Of a DNA stretch of 33,021 nucleotides, positions 1-7,799 are shown in pieces. A model generated the notes under the pieces. The model was not told the DNA's origin. It saw nothing but the letters and a program-made list of their open reading frames with translations, and did no database searches. The translations under genes were made by a program, and so were the position numbers. Positions within the stretch are counted from its first letter, which is position 1, and each line of letters opens with the position of its first letter. Source of the stretch: Nonomuraea indica. Its GTDB lineage: Bacteria > Actinomycetota > Actinomycetes > Streptosporangiales > Streptosporangiaceae. The DNA lies in assembly GCF_002850745.1 (NCBI RefSeq), contig NZ_KZ559486.1, positions 2,943-35,963 on the forward strand. Direction: 5' to 3'.

Positions 1-453
1 CCGGTGCCCGGCAACCAGCGGCCAGGGAGCACTGAGGGTGGTGTCCCGGCAACGGGGCGGCACTGAGGGTGGTGTCCCGGCAACGGGGCGGCACTGAGGG
101 TGGTGTCCCGGCAACGGGGCACTGACGGTTGTGTCCCGGCAGTCGCCCGGTGGCTGCCGGACGTCGGCCACCGGCACCGCGCGGCCGACGTCGCTGGACG
201 GGCTTCGGCTCACGGGTGGACATTGGGTAGAGGCCGGGCAGGGGGATCACGCAAGGGCCATCGCGGTGGCCCGGTTGAGGCCACGGGCGTCGGCCATGGG
301 CCGGCGGGCATGTCGCCGGTCCCGCCGGCTGCCGAGGTCGGCCGCTCCGGACGACGGGGCAGCAGGCCGCGCCCATCGCGTACGAGGTGGGTTTCACGCC
401 CGTGAGGACGGGCGTTCACGCTGGAGACATCGGGTGAGAGAAGGCAGGTTCAG
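1..453. other. Non-coding region upstream of rimM
   Basis: No reading frame here resembles a protein family. In many actinobacteria a small KH-domain RNA-binding protein gene sits directly before rimM; I could not find its end in any frame. The left part is filled by tandem repeats (listed separately). A perfect 8-bp stem with a GAGG tetraloop lies at 396-415, about 40 nt before the rimM start. It could be a terminator of an upstream gene or part of the rimM leader; no T-run follows it. Confidence 0.6.
30..141. repeat. 31-bp tandem direct repeat, about 3.7 copies
   Basis: The unit begins CACTGAGGGTGGTGTCCCGG and ends CAACGGGGCGG. Copies 1 and 2 (30-60 and 61-91) are identical. Copy 3 (92-119) lacks the last three bases. 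Copy 4 (from 120) is diverged and partial. Bases 3-29 resemble a decayed earlier copy. The 31-bp period is not a multiple of three, which argues against coding. Confidence 0.92.
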
Positions 454-954
454 GTGCAGCTGGTCGTCGGCCGGATAGGCCGCCCGCACGGAGTGCGCGG
501 CGAGGTGACCGTGGAGGTGCGCACCGACGATCCCGAGCTGCGCTTCGCCGTGGGCGCGTCGCTGGCCACCGACCCGCCCGGCCGCGGCCCGCTCGTCATC
601 GAGAGCCGCCGCTGGCACAAGGGCAACCTGCTGCTCGCGCTCGCCGGGGTCGCCGACCGCGACGCCGCCGACGAGCTGCGCGGCACGATGCTCGTCATCG
701 ACTCCGCCGAGGTGGAGCCCTCCGACGACCCCGATGAGTTCCACGACCACCAGCTCGTCGGCCTCACGGTCGTGACGACCTCTGGCGAGCGGGTCGGCGA
801 GGTCACCGACGTGCTGCACCACGGCCAGGACCTCCTGGTCGTCGCCCGCGGCGGCCAGGACGACGCGCTCATCCCGTTCGTCAAGGCGCTCGTGCCGGAG
901 GTGGACCTCGACGGCGGCAGGCTCGTCGTCGACCCGCCCGAGGGGCTGCTGTGA
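454..954 (+). CDS. rimM: Ribosome maturation factor RimM
   Basis: A 166-residue protein, normal for the family. RimM binds ribosomal protein S19 and assists late maturation of the 30S head domain in the cytoplasm. The N-terminus carries the family hallmark GRIGRPHGVRGEVTVEV (residues 6-22), followed by the RimM beta-barrel. The second, PRC-barrel half contains DHQLVGLTV and a typical IPFVKALVPEVDL segment near the end. The start is a GTG preceded by GAGAAGG about 9 nt upstream. The stop overlaps the GTG of trmD by four bases (GTGA), so the two are translationally coupled, as expected in the rimM-trmD-rplS ribosome and tRNA maturation operon. Confidence 0.96.
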   Translation: MQLVVGRIGRPHGVRGEVTVEVRTDDPELRFAVGASLATDPPGRGPLVIESRRWHKGNLLLALAGVADRDAADELRGTMLVIDSAEVEPSDDPDEFHDHQLVGLTVVTTSGERVGEVTDVLHHGQDLLVVARGGQDDALIPFVKALVPEVDLDGGRLVVDPPEGLL

Positions 955-1757
955 CAGAGCCGGCCACGCCGGGCACCATGCGGCTCGACGTCATCTCCAT
1001 CTTCCCTGAGTACTTCGCGCCGCTCGACGTCTCGCTGATCGGCAAGGCGCGCGAGCGCGGCATCCTCGACGTACGGGTGCACCAGCTCCGCGACTGGGCG
1101 CACGACGTGCACAAGACGGTCGACGACACCCCGTACGGCGGCGGCCCCGGCATGGTCATGAAGCCCGAGGTCTGGGGCGAGGCCATCGACGAGGTGGTCG
1201 GCGACGGCGCGCCCCGCATGATCGTCCCCACGCCGAGCGGCCGGCCGTTCACCCAGGAAGTGGCGCAGGAGCTCGCGGCGGAGCCGTGGCTGCTGTTCGC
1301 CTGCGGCCGCTACGAGGGCATCGACTCGCGGGTCATGCGCGAATACGGCGCGCGGCTGCGGGTGGACGAGCTGAGCATCGGCGACTACGTGCTCGCCGGC
1401 GGCGAGGTCGCGGTGCTCGTCATGGTGGAGGCCATCGGGCGGCTGCTGCCCGGCGTGCTCGGCAACGCCCACTCGGCCGTCGACGACTCCTTCGCCCCCG
1501 GCAGCATGCAGAACCTTCTCGAAGGGCCCGTCTACACCAAGCCTCCCGCGTGGCGGGGGCACGAGGTGCCGGCCGTGCTGCTGTCCGGGCACCACGGCAA
1601 GGTCGCCCGGTGGCGGCGCGACGAGGCGCTGCGCCGTACCGTCGCCAACCGGCCCGAGCTGGCGGCGGCGCTCGACCCCGCGACGCTCGACAAGCGCGAC
1701 CGAGAGGTTCTGCGGGAGCTGGCGTTTCGCGTCGGGCCGGAAGATATGGCAAACTGA
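951..1757 (+). CDS. trmD: tRNA (guanine-N1)-methyltransferase TrmD
   Basis: Transfers a methyl group from S-adenosylmethionine to N1 of G37 in tRNAs, preventing +1 frameshifts. The 268-residue protein has the SPOUT trefoil-knot signatures: PYGGGPGMVMKPE, a P-loop-like VPTPSGRPFTQ, CGRYEGIDSRV, the SAM-site segment SIGDYVLAGGEVAVLVMVEA, and the tail motif HSAVDDSFAPG...PPAWRG. The GTG at 951 overlaps the rimM stop. An in-frame ATG at 978 would give the canonical MRLDVISIFPEYF start and a 259-residue protein; both starts are plausible and the coupling favours 951. It is followed by a 137-nt structured spacer before rplS. Confidence 0.96.
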   Translation: MTEPATPGTMRLDVISIFPEYFAPLDVSLIGKARERGILDVRVHQLRDWAHDVHKTVDDTPYGGGPGMVMKPEVWGEAIDEVVGDGAPRMIVPTPSGRPFTQEVAQELAAEPWLLFACGRYEGIDSRVMREYGARLRVDELSIGDYVLAGGEVAVLVMVEAIGRLLPGVLGNAHSAVDDSFAPGSMQNLLEGPVYTKPPAWRGHEVPAVLLSGHHGKVARWRRDEALRRTVANRPELAAALDPATLDKRDREVLRELAFRVGPEDMAN

Positions 1758-1894
1758 GGCGTTGCCAACCGTCGTTTGGTTGGTCTGTCATGCCCGGGGT
1801 CCGATCCCGGGCTCATCACATCAGCAGGCGTGTCCGCCGCGAGCTCCGGCCGGGTGGACCTCCGCGTGCTGGCGAGACTTTGAGGACAGCTCTC
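1758..1894 (+). promoter_or_regulatory. Structured leader between trmD and rplS
   Basis: Two consecutive perfect stems lie in this spacer: CCAACC/GGTTGG at 1765-1783 (7-nt loop) and GCCCGGG/CCCGGGC at 1792-1812 (7-nt loop). The rplS Shine-Dalgarno GAGGAC follows at 1882-1887. A leader of this type could allow L19 autoregulation or mRNA processing. L19 leader RNAs are known in other phyla, but I do not recognise a described family here. No clear sigma-70-like promoter was seen. Confidence 0.4.
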
Positions 1895-2257
1895 ATGCAC
1901 ACGAAGATCCAGGAGCTCGAGCAGGCGACCCTGCGCAGCGATGTGCCGGACTTCCGTCCCGGTGACACGCTCGAGGTTCACGTCCGAGTCGTCGAAGGCA
2001 ACCGATCCCGTATCCAGGTCTTCAAGGGCTTCGTGCTGCGCCGCCAGGGCAGCGGTGCCCGCGAGACCTTCACGGTCCGCAAGGTGAGCTACAGCGTCGG
2101 CGTCGAGCGCACCTTCCCGGTGCACAGCCCGGTCATCGAGAAGATCGTGCTGGTCAGCCGCGGTGACGTGCGTCGCGCCAAGCTCTACTACATGCGTGAC
2201 CTGCGCGGCAAGGCCGCCCGCATCCGCGAGAAGCGTGAGGCGACGCCCGCCAAGTGA
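1895..2257 (+). CDS. rplS: 50S ribosomal protein L19
   Basis: A 120-residue basic protein of the large subunit, located at the 30S-50S interface. It shows the usual L19 pattern: an N-terminal helix, then DFRPGDTLEVHVRVVEG, the SH3-like core RIQVFKGFVLRRQG, the region FTVRKVSYSVGVERTFPVHSP, and a basic C-terminal tail. The ATG at 1895 has the ribosome-binding site GAGGAC 7 nt upstream. It is the last gene of the rimM-trmD-rplS unit; a strong hairpin with a T-run follows 84 nt after the stop. Confidence 0.97.
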   Translation: MHTKIQELEQATLRSDVPDFRPGDTLEVHVRVVEGNRSRIQVFKGFVLRRQGSGARETFTVRKVSYSVGVERTFPVHSPVIEKIVLVSRGDVRRAKLYYMRDLRGKAARIREKREATPAK

Positions 2258-2341
2258 CCCGGCGTTGACGGTGGCCCGCGCCGACCCGGGCGCGGTGGTC
2301 CGCCGGACGGCCCGCCCACCTCGGTGCGGCCTGTCCCGCCC

Positions 2342-2378
2342 GATGGCCCGCGTTCCGCGCGGGCCATCCGCTTTTATC
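2342..2378 (+). terminator. Rho-independent terminator after rplS
   Basis: A perfect 11-bp stem (GATGGCCCGCG at 2342-2352, CGCGGGCCATC at 2358-2368) encloses a 5-nt loop and is followed by CGCTTTTAT. It is the best classical terminator in the window and separates the rimM-trmD-rplS unit from the signal peptidases. Confidence 0.85.
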
Positions 2379-2434
2379 GGGGCAATTCTCTTTATGTGGA
2401 GCGACTCGGGCGCGGGTGTAACGTCGGTCGGGCG

Positions 2435-2469
2435 TTGTCGAGCCGGTGCATCATCTAGGCTCGTCAGCG
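2435..2469 (+). promoter_or_regulatory. Candidate leaderless promoter of the first lepB
   Basis: A -10-like TAGGCT at 2456-2461 lies 8 nt before the ATG, with a -35-like TTGTCG at 2435-2440 (15-nt spacer). There is no good Shine-Dalgarno sequence before the ATG. Together this suggests transcription starts at or next to the start codon. A second possible -10 (TAACGT, 2419-2424) lies further upstream. Confidence 0.45.
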
Positions 2470-3333
2470 ATGACAAGCGAGAGCCAGGAGTACGGCGCTG
2501 CTGCGCGCCGCCCTGTCGAGGACGAGGTGGACGTGGTCGCCGAAGAGACTCAGAAGCCGGCGAAAGGCGACAAGGAGAAGAAAGGGTCGTTCTGGAAGGA
2601 GCTTCCCGTCCTGGTCGTCGTGGCGCTGGTGCTGGCCCTGATCATCAAGACCTTCGTGATCCAGGCCTTCTACATCCCGTCCGAGTCGATGCAGAACACC
2701 CTGCTCAAGGACGACCGCGTCCTGGTCAACAAGCTCGTCTACCACACCCGTGACATCGAGCGCGGCGACGTGGTGGTGTTCTCCGGCATCGACTCCTGGG
2801 ACCAGGAGTTCCAACTGGAGGAGCCGGCCAACCCCGTCGCCGGGTTCTTCCGCTGGATCGGCACCGCGTTCGGCGTGGTCCCCGGCGAGAGGGACTACAT
2901 CAAGCGGGTCATCGGCGTCGGCGGCGACCACGTCAAGTGCTGCGACTCCAAGGGGCGCGTCACGGTCAACGGCGTCGCGCTCGACGAGGAGAGCTACCTC
3001 TTCCCCGGCAACGAGCCCTCCGACAAGTTCTTCGACGTCAAGGTGCCCGAAGGGCACCTGTGGGTGATGGGCGACCACCGTGCCGTGTCGCTCGACTCGC
3101 GGGCCCACCAGGGCGACCCGGGCGGCGGCTCCATCCCCGAGAGTCAGGTCGTCGGCCGGGCGTTCGTCATCGTATGGCCGTTCTCCCGGGCCGGGACACT
3201 GCCCATCCCCGACACGTTCGCCCAGCCCGCGCTGCAGGCGCTCGGCGGAGCCACGCCGTTCGCGGCCGGATTCGCGCTGGCCGTACCCTTGGTTCTGGTG
3301 GTGCGCAGGCGCCGTTCGCGCAAGGCGCGCTGA
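2470..3333 (+). CDS. lepB: Signal peptidase I (first of a tandem pair)
   Basis: A 287-residue membrane protease that cleaves signal peptides from exported proteins on the outer face of the membrane. A charged cytosolic N-terminus of about 50 residues precedes a transmembrane helix (LVVVALVLALIIKTFVIQ). Box B, IPSESM, places the catalytic Ser at about residue 73. RDYIKRVIGVGGD supplies the general-base Lys at about residue 145. GDHRAVSLDSR is the box-E-type motif. A second hydrophobic segment near the C-terminus ends in a basic tail, a two-anchor layout seen in actinobacterial Sip proteins. An in-frame GTG lies upstream at 2446, but the ATG fits the -10 spacing better. The stop overlaps the next ATG (TGATG). 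Confidence 0.95.
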   Translation: MTSESQEYGAAARRPVEDEVDVVAEETQKPAKGDKEKKGSFWKELPVLVVVALVLALIIKTFVIQAFYIPSESMQNTLLKDDRVLVNKLVYHTRDIERGDVVVFSGIDSWDQEFQLEEPANPVAGFFRWIGTAFGVVPGERDYIKRVIGVGGDHVKCCDSKGRVTVNGVALDEESYLFPGNEPSDKFFDVKVPEGHLWVMGDHRAVSLDSRAHQGDPGGGSIPESQVVGRAFVIVWPFSRAGTLPIPDTFAQPALQALGGATPFAAGFALAVPLVLVVRRRRSRKAR

Positions 3334-3926
3334 TGGCCGACACCGAGAAGGCGGAGGGCGTGGAGCAGAAGAAGAAAAAGGGCGGCTTCCGCGAGACCGT
3401 CTTACTCCTCGCGCTCGGCGTGGGCATCGCGCTGGTGCTCCAGCAGTTCGTGGTGGGATCGTTCTACATCCCGTCCGAGTCGATGGAGAACACCCTGCAG
3501 ATCAACGACCGGGTGTTCGTCAACAAGCTGTCCGGCAAGCCGGAGCGCGGCGACATCGTCGTCTTCAAGGGCTGGAACGGCGAGGACACCATCAAGCGGG
3601 TCATCGGCGTCGGCGGCGACCAGGTGGTCTGCTGCGACTCCAAGCGGCGGATCACGGTCAACGGCACCCCGCTCGCCGAGTCCTCCTACCTGTACCCCGA
3701 CGACTACCCGTCGGGCGACGAGTTCAAGGTCAAGGTTCCCCCGGGCAAGCTCTGGCTGATGGGCGACCACCGCAGCGCCTCGGCCGACTCCCGCAGCCAC
3801 ATGGAGGCGCCGGGGGGCGGGTTCATCGCCGAAGAGGCGGTGGTCGGCAAGGCGGTCATGCGCTACTGGCCCCTCTCGCGCGGCCTCATCTTCACCAGGC
3901 CCGAAACCTTCGACGACGTCAAGTAG
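3333..3926 (+). CDS. lepB: Signal peptidase I (second of a tandem pair)
   Basis: A 197-residue paralogue of the preceding gene, translationally coupled to it by a one-base overlap. It has one N-terminal membrane helix (VLLLALGVGIALVLQQFVV). Catalytic Ser is at about residue 50 in IPSESMENTL, and Lys at about residue 88 in DTIKRVIGVGGD. GDHRSASADSRSH follows. It lacks the C-terminal membrane anchor of its neighbour. The near-identity of the catalytic core (IKRVIGVGGD...CCDSK) indicates gene duplication. Multiple signal peptidases in this position are known in Streptomyces; the substrate split between the two cannot be deduced from sequence. Confidence 0.95.
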   Translation: MADTEKAEGVEQKKKKGGFRETVLLLALGVGIALVLQQFVVGSFYIPSESMENTLQINDRVFVNKLSGKPERGDIVVFKGWNGEDTIKRVIGVGGDQVVCCDSKRRITVNGTPLAESSYLYPDDYPSGDEFKVKVPPGKLWLMGDHRSASADSRSHMEAPGGGFIAEEAVVGKAVMRYWPLSRGLIFTRPETFDDVK

Positions 3927-4024
3927 ACCCGTCTCGCACGGCCCGGCAGCAACAGGTCGGTGGCGCGTGCGGAGCCCCGTACGGCCCCGCCGCCCTCGAC
4001 CGTCCCGCCCTGTCCATGCGTCCG

Positions 4025-4151
4025 GTCCGGGCGAGCTGACACCAACCGGCCCTGCGTCACTGGGGGTCCGGCGTCCGGGCGTGCTGACACCAACCGGCCC
4101 CTGCGTGACTGGCGTCCGGGCGAGCTAACATCAACCGGCTCCGCGTGACTG
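4025..4151. repeat. Three imperfect direct repeats of about 39 bp
   Basis: Each copy starts GTCCGGGCG(A/T)GCT, runs through a conserved ACACCAACCGGC-like core, and ends CTGCGTGACTGG or a close variant. Copies begin at 4025, 4073 and 4114, so the spacing is irregular (48 then 41 bp). The third copy has CTAACATCAACC in place of CTGACACCAACC. No homology to a known element was recognised. Confidence 0.85.
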
Positions 4152-4346
4152 CGGGCCGGCGTTCGCCCGGGGTGGGCGTGCCGGATCGCGACGGCCGGGT
4201 CAGGCCTTCATGCGGCACTGCGCGGTCGGGTGCCGGCCGTGGTGGGGTGGCTCCACCAGGTAAAGGCGGCAGCGTAGGGGATTCCGGCGGTTTCGCGCGG
4301 TCCGGCAGACGGGGGTTTCCGGTCGCGGTTTGCGGCGAATGGGGCG

Positions 4347-4361
4347 TACGCTGCCTCTGTC
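4347..4361 (+). promoter_or_regulatory. -10 element for a leaderless rnhB transcript
   Basis: TACGCT (4347-4352) lies 9 nt before the rnhB ATG, and no Shine-Dalgarno sequence is visible. This is the TANNNT-to-ATG spacing typical of leaderless actinobacterial mRNAs. No good -35 is visible. Confidence 0.45.
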
Positions 4362-5030
4362 ATGACAGTTGCGTTCCGTCCCCGCCCGAGCGTGGTCCGG
4401 CGCGATTCCGGACTCTACGCCTACGAACGGGCGCTCGCCCGCCGAGGTCTGGCCCCCATCGCGGGCGTCGACGAGGCCGGCCGGGGAGCCTGCGCCGGGC
4501 CGCTGGTCGTCGCCGCCGTCGTCCTGCGCAAGCAGATCCAGGGCCTGGGTGACTCCAAACTCCTCACCGCCGCCGTGCGCGAGCGGCTCTACGACCAGAT
4601 CGTCCGGTCGGCGCACGTCGGCCTCATCGTCATCCCGCCCGCCGAGATCGACGCCCGAGGGCTGCATCGCAGCAACGTCTCGGGAATGCGGCGCGCCGTG
4701 GCGCAGTTGACCTGCGATCCCGCGTACATCCTCACCGACGGCTTCCCGGTGCCGGGCCTGCCGGCGCCGTCGCTGGCGGTGTGGAAGGGCGACCAGGTGG
4801 CGGCCTGCGTGGCGGCGGCCTCGATCGTGGCCAAGGTGACCAGGGACCGGATGATGGTTACGCTCGACGCCGAATTCCCCGCCTACGGATTCGCCGATCA
4901 CAAGGGATATGTCACGGCAGCGCACCGGCTCGCGCTGGAGACGCACGGCCCGTGCCCGCACCACCGTTTCTCCTTCGTCACGGTGGCCAGAGAGATGGGC
5001 GAGAATGAAATAGGGGCCGGGGTTGCCTGA
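4362..5030 (+). CDS. rnhB: Ribonuclease HII
   Basis: Endonuclease that cuts the RNA strand of RNA-DNA hybrids and removes single ribonucleotides misincorporated in DNA. The 222-residue protein has the type 2 RNase H catalytic set: Asp37 and Glu38 in GVDEAGRGACAGPL, Asp126 in ILTDGF, and Asp162 in IVAKVTRDRMM. The C-terminal signature HKGYVTAAH...HGPCPHHRFSF is also present. The N-terminal extension of about 30 residues (RRDSGLYAYERALARRG) is common in actinobacterial RnhB. The ATG has no ribosome-binding site, fitting the upstream leaderless-type -10. The DUF2469 gene begins 39 nt downstream. Confidence 0.95.
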   Translation: MTVAFRPRPSVVRRDSGLYAYERALARRGLAPIAGVDEAGRGACAGPLVVAAVVLRKQIQGLGDSKLLTAAVRERLYDQIVRSAHVGLIVIPPAEIDARGLHRSNVSGMRRAVAQLTCDPAYILTDGFPVPGLPAPSLAVWKGDQVAACVAAASIVAKVTRDRMMVTLDAEFPAYGFADHKGYVTAAHRLALETHGPCPHHRFSFVTVAREMGENEIGAGVA

Positions 5031-5069
5031 CCAGGCACACCGGGGGACCGGTACGACAGGAGGACCGCG

Positions 5070-5393
5070 ATGAGCGCAGAGGATCTCGAGAAGTATGAAA
5101 CCGAGATGGAGCTGCAGCTTTACCGCGAATACCGTGATGTCGTCGGGCTGTTCACCTACGTCGTGGAGACGGAACGACGCTTCTACCTGACCAACTCGGT
5201 CGACCTCGACGTCCGGACCGCCGAGAACGGCGACGTGTTCTTCGACGTGAAGATGCAGGACGCGTGGGTGTGGGACATGTACCGTCCGGCGCGGTTCGTG
5301 AAGAACGTCCGTGTGGTCACGTTCAAGGACGTCAACGTGGAAGAACTGGCCAAGGCCGACCTGGAGATGCCGAAGGAAGGGTTCTCCGGCTGA
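5070..5393 (+). CDS. DUF2469 family conserved actinobacterial protein
   Basis: A 107-residue acidic protein of the DUF2469 family, restricted to actinobacteria and almost always adjacent to rnhB and yraN (the Mycobacterium tuberculosis counterpart is, as I recall, Rv2901c). Function unknown. Visible features are an N-terminal helical stretch (AEDLEKYETEMELQLYREYR) and a beta-rich middle (FTYVVETERRFYLTNSVDLDV...FFDVKMQDAWVWDMYRP). No signal peptide or membrane helix is present. A strong AGGAGG ribosome-binding site (5059-5064) precedes the ATG. The conserved linkage suggests a nucleic-acid-related or cell-cycle role, but that is inference. Confidence 0.9.
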   Translation: MSAEDLEKYETEMELQLYREYRDVVGLFTYVVETERRFYLTNSVDLDVRTAENGDVFFDVKMQDAWVWDMYRPARFVKNVRVVTFKDVNVEELAKADLEMPKEGFSG

Positions 5394-5839
5394 CGTCTCC
5401 CTTGAGCCACTCCAGGCGCCTCCACTCCAGCCGTTGCCGGCACTTCAGGGATCGCGTGCCATGGCCGGCCGTACCCGTGTGAAGGCCACCTGACCGGTGC
5501 GGCGGAAGCACCAGAGGCGACGGCCGAGCGCGACCGCCCCGAGCACGCAGCAGATGAGGCGCCCCCGGTCTTCGGCTGGGCTCGCCTTACGGTGGGCTCG
5601 TGGGGGGAAGCCGCGCCTGGCACGACCTGCCACAGGACAGCCAGCAGCGGGAAGGCCGATCATGGCGCCCGTCGAACCCGCCGGCCGAGTTGTTCCCCGC
5701 GACGCGAGGACGCCACCCACCGTCGGCACCCGCCGTTGTCCACAACGCTGCACGTCCTCGGACGACGTTTTCCCCAGAACCCCGTTCGCGAGCCTCCTCC
5801 CCACCCCGGTTGGGCGAAGGTCGTGCCCGGAGGTGGCAC
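5394..5839. other. Intergenic gap between DUF2469 gene and yraN
   Basis: This 446-nt gap has open frames on both strands, but none looks like a protein family and none has a convincing start context. The only sites noted are one perfect DnaA-box-like nonamer at 5736-5744 and a small CGTCC/GGACG stem about 10 nt after it. Confidence 0.55.
5736..5744 (+). promoter_or_regulatory. Single DnaA-box-like nonamer TTGTCCACA
   Basis: TTGTCCACA matches the preferred actinobacterial DnaA box. It stands alone: a related TTTTCCCCA occurs about 30 nt further on but is a poor match. It is not an origin by itself. It may be a DnaA-titration or regulatory site, or chance. Confidence 0.35.
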
Positions 5840-6193
5840 ATGGCCGCGAAGAACGACCTCGGCAGACACGGCGAGCAACTAGCCGTCGACTATCTCGAAG
5901 CCGAGGGAATGAAGATCATCGAACGTAACTGGCGCTGCCGCCACGGCGAGATAGACGTCATCGCCGAAGACGGCTCCACGCTGGTGGTGGTCGAGGTCAA
6001 AACCCGATCGGGCAGGTCCCACGGCACGGCACTCGAAGCTGTGCGGCCGGCCAAACTGAGCAGGCTGCGCCTGCTGGCCGCCACATGGCTGGCGTCCCAG
6101 CCTCGCACGTACCCGACGGTCAGGGTCGACGTCATCGCTCTGGAGCGCTTCGCGGGCGACTATTCCTTGCGTCACGTCCGGGGAGTGGTCTAG
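5840..6193 (+). CDS. yraN: YraN/UPF0102 family endonuclease-like protein
   Basis: A 117-residue protein of the UPF0102 family, which has a Holliday-junction-resolvase/restriction-endonuclease-like fold. Visible motifs are GRHGEQLAVDYLEAEGM near the N-terminus, then NWRCRHGEIDVIAEDGSTLV and VVEVKTRSG. The last two form the D-x(n)-E-x-K arrangement of PD-(D/E)XK nucleases. The biochemical role is unproven; its position next to comM and dprA suggests DNA processing. The ATG has GGAGGTGG 5-10 nt upstream. The frame extends further left, but the upstream part is unrelated sequence. The TAG stop is immediately followed by the comM ATG. Confidence 0.92.
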   Translation: MAAKNDLGRHGEQLAVDYLEAEGMKIIERNWRCRHGEIDVIAEDGSTLVVVEVKTRSGRSHGTALEAVRPAKLSRLRLLAATWLASQPRTYPTVRVDVIALERFAGDYSLRHVRGVV

Positions 6194-7729
6194 ATGGCGG
6201 TCGCACGCACCCGCAGCGTCGCCCTGACCGGTGTGACCGGCCGCACGGTCGAGGTGGAGGCCGACGTCGGCAACGGCCTGGCCGGCATCCACCTCATCGG
6301 CCTCCCCGACACGGCACTGAGCGAGGCACGCGAACGGGTGAGGTCCGCCATGGTCAACAGCCACTATCCGTGGCCCGACGCCCGCATCACGGTCAGCCTG
6401 TTCCCGGCGAGCCTGCCCAAGCGAGGCAGCCAGTTCGATCTCGCCATAGCGATCGCGATCCTGGGTGCAGCCGGTGTGGTCCCCGCCGAGCGCATCGCGG
6501 AGCCGTTCTTCCTGGGCGAGCTCGGCCTTGACGGGCGGCTCAGGCCCGTGCGCGGCATTCTCCCGTCCGTGCTGGGCGCGGCCCGGCACGACGACGTCAC
6601 CGTCGTGATCCCGTCGGCGAACGCCGCGGAGGCGGCTCTCGTGCCCGACGTTCGCGTCGTGCCGGTGGCCGACCTCCGGCAGCTCGTCGAGTGGCTCCGC
6701 CGGGGAGACGACCCACCGGAGCCGCTGACCCCCGACCCCGAGTCACCGGTGTCCACCGTCACCCGTCCCGCCGTCGACCTGGCCGACGTGGTCGGCCAGC
6801 CGGTGGCGCGTCGCGCGCTGGAGATCTGCGCGGCCGGCGGCCACAACCTCTGGATGCTCGGCCCGCCCGGCACGGGCAAGACCCTCCTCGCCGAACGCCT
6901 GCCGACCCTCCTCCCGGACCTGGAGCTCGACCACGCGCTCGAAGTCACCGCCATCCAGTCGGTCGCCGGCACCCTTCCGCCCGACAGCCCGCTGGTGAGC
7001 AGGCCGCCGTTCGTCAGCCCCCACCACACGGCCAGCGCCGCCGCCATCATCGGCGGTGGCGGCGCCGTCGTCCGCCCCGGCGCGGTCTCCCTGGCGCACA
7101 GGGGTGTGCTGTTCATGGACGAGGCTCCTGAGTTCCCACGCCATGTGCTCGACTCACTGCGCCAGCCCCTGGAGTCCGGTCGCGTGACGGTGTCCAGGTC
7201 GGCGGGTTCGGTCACGTTCCCGGCGAGGTTCATGCTGGTGCTGGCGGCCAACCCCTGTCCCTGCGCGCAACCGCAGGACAACATCGACAACTGCCGGTGC
7301 ACCCCCGTGGTCAGACGCCGCTATCTCGGCAGGCTGTCGGGCCCCCTCATCGACCGCATCGACATGAAGGTCACCGTCGCCCGTTCGTCGAGACGCGAGC
7401 TCATGGCCGACCGCCAGTTCGTGGAGTCGAGCCGGGTCGTCGCCGAGCGGGTTCTCGAGGCACGAAGGCGAGCGGCCGCCCGCCTTTCCGGCACCCCTTG
7501 GCGCACCAACGCCGAGATCCCGTCCACGGCCCTGCACACCGACTACCGGCCGTCGGACGAAGCCATGAAGCCGGTGACCGCCTGCCTCGACTCGGGCGCG
7601 CTGAGCGCTCGGGGGCTCGACCGGGTCGTGAGAGTCGCCTGGACAGTCGCAGACCTGGCCGGGAAGGACAAGCCAGGACACGATGAGACCGGCACGGCAC
7701 TCGCCCTATGGCTCGGCGTGAGCACCTGA
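6194..7729 (+). CDS. comM: YifB/ComM-type Mg-chelatase-like AAA+ ATPase
   Basis: A 511-residue AAA+ ATPase of the ComM family. In competent bacteria ComM is a helicase that promotes branch migration during integration of transformed DNA; its role in non-competent actinobacteria is unclear. The N-terminal ChlI-like domain includes the family segment GIHLIGLPDTALSEARERV. Walker A GPPGTGKT is at residues 223-230 and Walker B LFMDEAPEF at about 306-314. A cysteine cluster, NPCPCAQPQDN...CRC, sits after the ATPase core as in other family members. The C-terminal Mg-chelatase region includes LSARGLDRVVRVAWTVADL. It starts immediately after the yraN stop. The partner dprA lies 524 nt further on, beyond repeat arrays. 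Confidence 0.95.
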   Translation: MAVARTRSVALTGVTGRTVEVEADVGNGLAGIHLIGLPDTALSEARERVRSAMVNSHYPWPDARITVSLFPASLPKRGSQFDLAIAIAILGAAGVVPAERIAEPFFLGELGLDGRLRPVRGILPSVLGAARHDDVTVVIPSANAAEAALVPDVRVVPVADLRQLVEWLRRGDDPPEPLTPDPESPVSTVTRPAVDLADVVGQPVARRALEICAAGGHNLWMLGPPGTGKTLLAERLPTLLPDLELDHALEVTAIQSVAGTLPPDSPLVSRPPFVSPHHTASAAAIIGGGGAVVRPGAVSLAHRGVLFMDEAPEFPRHVLDSLRQPLESGRVTVSRSAGSVTFPARFMLVLAANPCPCAQPQDNIDNCRCTPVVRRRYLGRLSGPLIDRIDMKVTVARSSRRELMADRQFVESSRVVAERVLEARRRAAARLSGTPWRTNAEIPSTALHTDYRPSDEAMKPVTACLDSGALSARGLDRVVRVAWTVADLAGKDKPGHDETGTALALWLGVST

Positions 7730-7740
7730 CCGAGCACGCA

Positions 7741-7783
7741 CCTCGTCGGCCACCCCATGCCGCACTGCACCCATCCGACGAGG
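7741..7783 (+). terminator. Stem-loop after comM
   Basis: A perfect 9-bp stem (CCTCGTCGG at 7741-7749, CCGACGAGG at 7775-7783) with a 25-nt loop begins 12 nt after the comM stop. There is no T-run, as is common for actinobacterial terminators. Confidence 0.45.
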
Positions 7784-7799
7784 CCACACGACCACGGCA

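Larger units (their letters stand above)
3927..4361. other. Intergenic gap between lepB and rnhB
   Basis: No convincing coding frame was found in this 435-nt gap. Its middle is a three-copy direct repeat (listed separately). Its right end carries the -10-like TACGCT that probably serves rnhB. No clear terminator was seen after the second lepB. Confidence 0.6.

Noticed and set aside
30..141. CRISPR array
   Set aside because: Units are directly adjacent with no unique spacers, and no cas genes are present; it is a plain tandem repeat. The same applies to the other arrays.
1..453. KH-domain RNA-binding protein gene expected before rimM
   Set aside because: No KH motif (GxxG in a suitable context) or suitable frame was found in any of the plus-strand frames.
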